Below, piece by piece: positions 6,668 to 9,659 of a stretch of DNA of 9,659 bases; position 1 is the first letter of the stretch, and each line of letters opens with the position of its first letter. Source of the DNA: Planctomycetota bacterium (GTDB lineage: Bacteria; Planctomycetota; UBA8742; JACQVU01); assembly GCA_016209585.1 (NCBI GenBank), contig JACQVU010000101.1, positions 1-9,659 on the forward strand. Reading direction: 5' to 3'. The notes under the pieces are model-generated. The model was given only the letters and a program-made list of their open reading frames with translations. It ran no database searches and was not told the origin of the DNA. The position numbers were made by a program, and so were the translations under genes.

Positions 6668-9385
6668 ATGCAGTTTCGCGAGCCGGCGGCATTCATCTTG
6701 CTCTTGGCGGCCCTGGCGGCGGCGTGGTGGGCGCTTCGCCGCCGGTCGGCCGCGCCGGGGTCCGCTGGGTCTCTCGTGCCGGTGGCCTCGGCGGCGCGCG
6801 CGCGTGGCTTTGATCGCTGGGCGCCGTTCCTGGCGCTGGCGCTCCTCTTCGCCGGCGCGGCCCAGCCGGTGACGGTGGGCGGCGCGGCGCCGCGGCGGCT
6901 GATCCTCCTGCGCGACCGCTCGGCCAGCGTGCGGGATCTCTCCGCGGACGACGAAGCTTTGCGGCGCTGGCTCATGTCGCCCGCCTTTTTCGCGGCGGAT
7001 CGCGTGACGGTGATCGACTTCGCCGCCCAGCCACGGGAGGTCCATGACGACCTGGTTCCCGGCGCCGCGCCACCGCTCCCGGAGCAGAGCGGGGTTGACG
7101 TCGGGGGCACCGACCTCGCGCCGGCGCTCGACGCGGCGGCTGGGCGGGCCGCGCGGGCGCGGGCCGCGGGCGAAGCGGTTGACGTGCTGCTGCTCACCGA
7201 TGGGCGCGACCCCCAGCCGGCGCGGGCGCGGGCCGCGGCGGCGCGGGCCGGGCGCGAGGCGCCGGTGTCGGTCGTGCCGCTGGCCACGCTGGACGCCGAC
7301 CCCGCGGTGGTGGCGGCGTTCGAGGTCGACGCCGCCGCGCTGGCCGGCCAGCCGATGCGGCTGGCGGTGGTGATCGAGGGCGAGCCCGGGCGAGCGGCGC
7401 GAGTGCGCGTCTATGAGCCGAAGGCGCGCGGGCCGGACGCCCTGGATCGCGCCGAGACCATCACCTTCCCCCCGGACGGACGGCTGCGGGTGACGTTCTC
7501 GCGCGCCGCCGCGCCCGGCGCGCGCCTGTACCGGGCGGAACTTGACGTTCCAGCCGGCGACCCGGAGCCGGCCAACAACGTCGCCACGGCGGCCTGCCGG
7601 GTGCGGCCGGCGGGGCGGGTGGCGCACGTGGTCGCGCCGGGGGCCTTGCCCTTGCCGTCCGCCGCCCTGGGCGTTCCCGGCGCGGTTGACCAGCGGTCCG
7701 CGGCCGACCCCGGTTGGGCGGCGCGGGCGGCCTCGTATGACGTCACGATCCTGGACGATCTGCCGATCTCGGTTCTCGACGATGCCGCCGTGGCGCTCCT
7801 GGTGAGCGCGGTGCGCGACGCCGGCGCGCGGCTCATCGTCGCCGGCGGCGCGCGGTCCCTCGGCCCCGGGGGGTACGCCGGCACGCGCTTCGAAACCGCG
7901 CTCATGCCGCTGCTGGCCGACCCCGCCGACCGTGACGCCGCCTTCGCCCTGGCGCTCGACAACTCCGGCAGCATGGAAGGGGCCAAGTGGCGCATGGCCG
8001 AGCGCGCCGCGGCCCGCTTCCTGCTGGGCCGCGGCCGGCGCGACCGCGTGCGCCTCAGCGGCTTCCGCGCCGCGCCCGCGCTCCCGGCCGGGCCGGCCTT
8101 CCTCGGCCGCGAGGGCGACCAGGCGCTGCTCGACGGCCTCGCCCGGCTCTCCTCCGCGCAGTCCGGCGGCACCAACATCGCGGCCGCCGCGAACGACGCC
8201 GTGGAGGCCTTGGCCGCGGAACCCGCCGACACTCGCCACCTGCTGCTCCTCACCGACGGTCTCGACGCCGACCCCGCCACCCTCGCCCAGCGTCTCCTTC
8301 CCATCGGCCGCCGCTGCGGCGAAATGGGCGTCTCCGTCACCGTCATCACCACCGGCGGCGGCGCGGAGCCGCTCGCCGCCCTCACCGCCGCCGGCGCGGC
8401 GGGGCGGGTGATTGAGGCCACGCCGGAGCGGCTCCCCAGCCTGTTCGCGGAAGGCCTGGACCGCGCCAAGGGCTACGTCGTTGACGAACCCACGCCCGTC
8501 ACGACGGGGCCGGAGTGGCCCGCGTCGATTCCCGGAAACACGACGGCCCGCGACGGCGGCGCCGCGCCCGGCGACGGCCTGCCGCCCCTGGACCGGATGG
8601 TCCGCACGCGGCTCGCGCCGGGGGCGCGGCTGGCGCTGAACACGCCTCGTGGCCCGGCGCTGGCCACCAGGCGCGTGGGGTTGGGGCGGGTCGCCGCGTT
8701 CGCCTTCCGGCCGGGCGTGGCGGAGTGGTCGGGGGCCTTCGCGGCCGATCCCGCCGCCGCCGCGAGTCTTTCGGAGTTTCTGCGGGCGTTCACCGCGCCG
8801 GGCGACGCCGGGTCGTTCGACCTGGAGTTCTTCTCCGGGCCGGACGGCGCGCCGGCCGTTCGCGCGCGCTTGCTGAACGACCTCCCCGCCCGCCTGCCGT
8901 CCGCGCTCTCGCTTCGCCTGATCGGGCCGAACCAGGGCGACGATTCGCCGCTCGCGGTTCCCGCCGTCACGCTGCGCCGGCAGGGCGCGAACCGGTGGGA
9001 GGGCGCCCTGGCCGCGCCCCCCCACGAGGCCGGGCGATGGATGCTCTCCGCGGACCCGGGCGCCGGCCTGGACGCGGCCGGCGGGGTGGCGCAGCCCGGT
9101 GAACGTGCCACGGCTGCGGACGATCCCGGCGGCGCGGATGCGGTGGTCGCCGCCGGTGAGTACCGCCTGCCGATGCGCGGTGAGTATCTGCCGGGGCCGG
9201 TGGACCGCGACCTGATACGCCACCTGGCCGCCGGCGGCGGCGGGCGGGTGTTCGCCTCGCTGGAGAGTTTCGCGCCGCAAGCCCGCGTGGCGCGCGGCCG
9301 GGATTTGGAACTCGCCCCCTGGCTCCTGGGCCTGGCCGCGCTGGTGATCCTGATCGACACCGCCCTGACCCTCTGGCGGCGGTAG
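6668..9385 (+). CDS. Membrane protein with two vWA domains and a GATase1-like segment
   Basis: A 905-residue protein. Two N-terminal membrane helices (about 7-22 and 52-66) and one at the C-terminus (about 883-903) suggest a large extracytoplasmic body anchored at both ends, broadly like BatA-type proteins. First vWA (about 76-215): MIDAS residues DRSAS (83-87), Thr148 in GGTDL and Asp178 in LLLTDG. A beta-rich Ig-like region follows (about 228-312), then a GATase1-like segment (about 355-415) with ILDDLP and GGARSLGPGGYAGT. Second vWA (about 425-600): DNSGSM (431-436), Thr502 in GGTNI and Asp530 in LLLLTDG. Both domains therefore retain complete metal-binding motifs, which implies Mg-dependent adhesion or complex assembly; the ligand is unknown. 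Residues 640-880 are mostly beta. Related proteins often sit with MoxR ATPase, DUF58 and BatA genes; none of these is in the window. The gene is transcribed divergently from the C45 operon, and its downstream side is a repeat cluster. Confidence 0.9.
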   Translation: MQFREPAAFILLLAALAAAWWALRRRSAAPGSAGSLVPVASAARARGFDRWAPFLALALLFAGAAQPVTVGGAAPRRLILLRDRSASVRDLSADDEALRRWLMSPAFFAADRVTVIDFAAQPREVHDDLVPGAAPPLPEQSGVDVGGTDLAPALDAAAGRAARARAAGEAVDVLLLTDGRDPQPARARAAAARAGREAPVSVVPLATLDADPAVVAAFEVDAAALAGQPMRLAVVIEGEPGRAARVRVYEPKARGPDALDRAETITFPPDGRLRVTFSRAAAPGARLYRAELDVPAGDPEPANNVATAACRVRPAGRVAHVVAPGALPLPSAALGVPGAVDQRSAADPGWAARAASYDVTILDDLPISVLDDAAVALLVSAVRDAGARLIVAGGARSLGPGGYAGTRFETALMPLLADPADRDAAFALALDNSGSMEGAKWRMAERAAARFLLGRGRRDRVRLSGFRAAPALPAGPAFLGREGDQALLDGLARLSSAQSGGTNIAAAANDAVEALAAEPADTRHLLLLTDGLDADPATLAQRLLPIGRRCGEMGVSVTVITTGGGAEPLAALTAAGAAGRVIEATPERLPSLFAEGLDRAKGYVVDEPTPVTTGPEWPASIPGNTTARDGGAAPGDGLPPLDRMVRTRLAPGARLALNTPRGPALATRRVGLGRVAAFAFRPGVAEWSGAFAADPAAAASLSEFLRAFTAPGDAGSFDLEFFSGPDGAPAVRARLLNDLPARLPSALSLRLIGPNQGDDSPLAVPAVTLRRQGANRWEGALAAPPHEAGRWMLSADPGAGLDAAGGVAQPGERATAADDPGGADAVVAAGEYRLPMRGEYLPGPVDRDLIRHLAAGGGGRVFASLESFAPQARVARGRDLELAPWLLGLAALVILIDTALTLWRR

Positions 9386-9407
9386 CCAGCCCCACGCCCC
9401 GCGTGTG

Positions 9408-9440
9408 CTCTCCGCGTTCCTCTGCCTCCTCTGCGGTGAA
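9408..9440 (-). repeat. Imperfect 9-base tandem repeat (GCAGAGGAG type)
   Basis: On the minus strand, after TTCACC, three 9-base units follow each other: GCAGAGGAG, GCAGAGGAA and CGCGGAGAG. From memory, such TTCACCGCAGAGGA-type tracts are a common dispersed intergenic repeat in many environmental bacterial genomes. The function is unknown. They are not coding, although a frame through them reads AEEAEE. Confidence 0.55.
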
Positions 9441-9443
9441 GGC

Positions 9444-9488
9444 CGACAACTTTTTTTGTCGCTATTGCACACGCACGGCTCCTGGAAC
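9444..9488 (+). repeat. T7-tract repeat, copy 1
   Basis: The element begins with a perfect 6-base palindrome, CGACAA-CTTTTT-TTGTCG (9444-9461), followed by CTATTGCACA. Bases 9450-9488 (39 bases) are identical to copy 3 at 9621-9659. Bases 9444-9471 match copy 2 with one substitution. A seven-T run stands out against the GC-rich surroundings. Confidence 0.85.
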
Positions 9489-9505
9489 TGGTGGCGACGT
9501 TCGTA

Positions 9506-9533
9506 CGACAACTTTTTTTGTCGCTGTTGCACA
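9506..9533 (+). repeat. T7-tract repeat, copy 2 (core only)
   Basis: This 28-base copy has the same palindrome CGACAA-CTTTTT-TTGTCG (9506-9523) and then CTGTTGCACA, differing from copy 1 by one G for A. The sequence to its right is different from copies 1 and 3, which places the core's right edge at the CACA. Confidence 0.85.
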
Positions 9534-9557
9534 TACCGGCAGCCGGAGAAACATGAA

Positions 9558-9579
9558 CCGGGAGCGTGAGCGAGCGGTC
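9558..9579 (+). repeat. Possible dispersed intergenic repeat (GGGAGCGTGAGCGA type)
   Basis: CCGGGAGCGTGAGCGAGCGG closely resembles, from memory, the GGGAGCGTAAGCGACCGG-like intergenic repeats frequent in Planctomycetota. There is only one copy here, so repeat status rests on recognition and not on the window itself. Confidence 0.35.
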
Positions 9580-9614
9580 GGCATGCTTTTGTGGCCGGAG
9601 GTGGGGAGCACAGG

Positions 9615-9659
9615 GACGATCTTTTTTTGTCGCTATTGCACACGCACGGCTCCTGGAAC
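9615..9659 (+). repeat. T7-tract repeat, copy 3 (runs to window edge)
   Basis: Bases 9621-9659 are identical to 9450-9488, including 17 bases beyond the 22-base part of the core that all three copies share. The left arm is degraded (GGACGAT in place of CGACAA), so the palindrome is lost here. The sequence ends inside the repeat, so its true right end is unseen. Confidence 0.8.

Larger units (their letters stand above)
9386..9659. other. Gene-free stretch occupied by short repeats
   Basis: No convincing coding frame lies in these 274 bases. Minus-strand frames through here only translate the repeats, giving motifs such as CNSDKK more than once. The sequence is a series of different repeat elements, listed separately. 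I see no hairpin-plus-T-run terminator for the vWA gene. The T-tracts present lie inside or beside the repeat's own symmetry and not after a GC stem. Confidence 0.7.

Noticed and set aside
9444..9533. Integron attC sites or an intrinsic terminator
   Set aside because: The core does not fit the RYYYAAC/GTTRRRY pair, and no integrase or cassette is present. The T-run lies within the loop and right arm of the palindrome, not after a GC-rich stem, so it is not a standard terminator.
6512..9643. A very long open frame (1043 residues) on the minus strand opposite the vWA gene
   Set aside because: It is Arg/Gly/Pro/His-rich with no recognisable domain, runs through the non-coding repeats, and lies opposite a gene with two clear vWA domains. 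GC-rich DNA with few stop codons explains it.
9444..9659. CRISPR array
   Set aside because: The gaps between the 28-base cores are unequal (about 34 versus 81 bases or more), and copies 1 and 3 stay identical beyond the core. The palindrome is T-rich and no cas gene is present.

Overview
The window is very GC-rich with tightly packed, long genes. It suggests a free-living, environmental Gram-negative-like bacterium, most plausibly a Planctomycetota or other PVC-group member. That placement rests on three things: a kinase-like/TPR membrane protein, a formylglycine-enzyme-like lipoprotein beside it, and a large double-vWA membrane protein. Short intergenic repeats at the right edge also resemble ones I remember from such genomes. 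It is an inference from gene content and style, not from a marker gene.

Layout. Positions 1-3848 hold two plus-strand genes that overlap or nearly touch. The first is the 3' 2.7 kb of a zinc-ribbon / pseudokinase / transmembrane / TPR protein whose start lies upstream of the window. The second is a lipoprotein with an FGE-sulfatase (SUMF1-like) domain that lacks the catalytic cysteines of true formylglycine-generating enzymes. Positions 3884-6479 hold a two-gene minus-strand operon, convergent with the first pair. Its upstream gene is an unrecognised membrane-anchored protein, and its downstream gene is a secreted peptidase C45 / acyl-CoA:6-APA acyltransferase-like Ntn hydrolase. A 188-base divergent intergenic region (6480-6667) with two perfect inverted repeats separates this operon from a 905-residue plus-strand membrane protein (6668-9385). 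That protein carries two vWA domains, both with complete MIDAS motifs, and a glutamine-amidotransferase-like segment between them. The last 274 bases (9386-9659) contain no gene. They are a mosaic of short repeats, including three copies of an element with a seven-T tract inside a GC-rich sequence.

How the genes may work together: all five products are membrane-bound or exported. The first pair probably forms a cell-envelope module, with a non-catalytic kinase-like sensor inside, TPRs outside and an envelope lipoprotein partner. The C45-like hydrolase probably acts outside the cytoplasm on an amide- or ester-linked acyl substrate that cannot be named from sequence. No defence system, CRISPR array, insertion sequence with transposase, tRNA or rRNA was seen. 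The most unusual material is the pseudokinase/FGE-like pair and the repeat cluster at the right edge.
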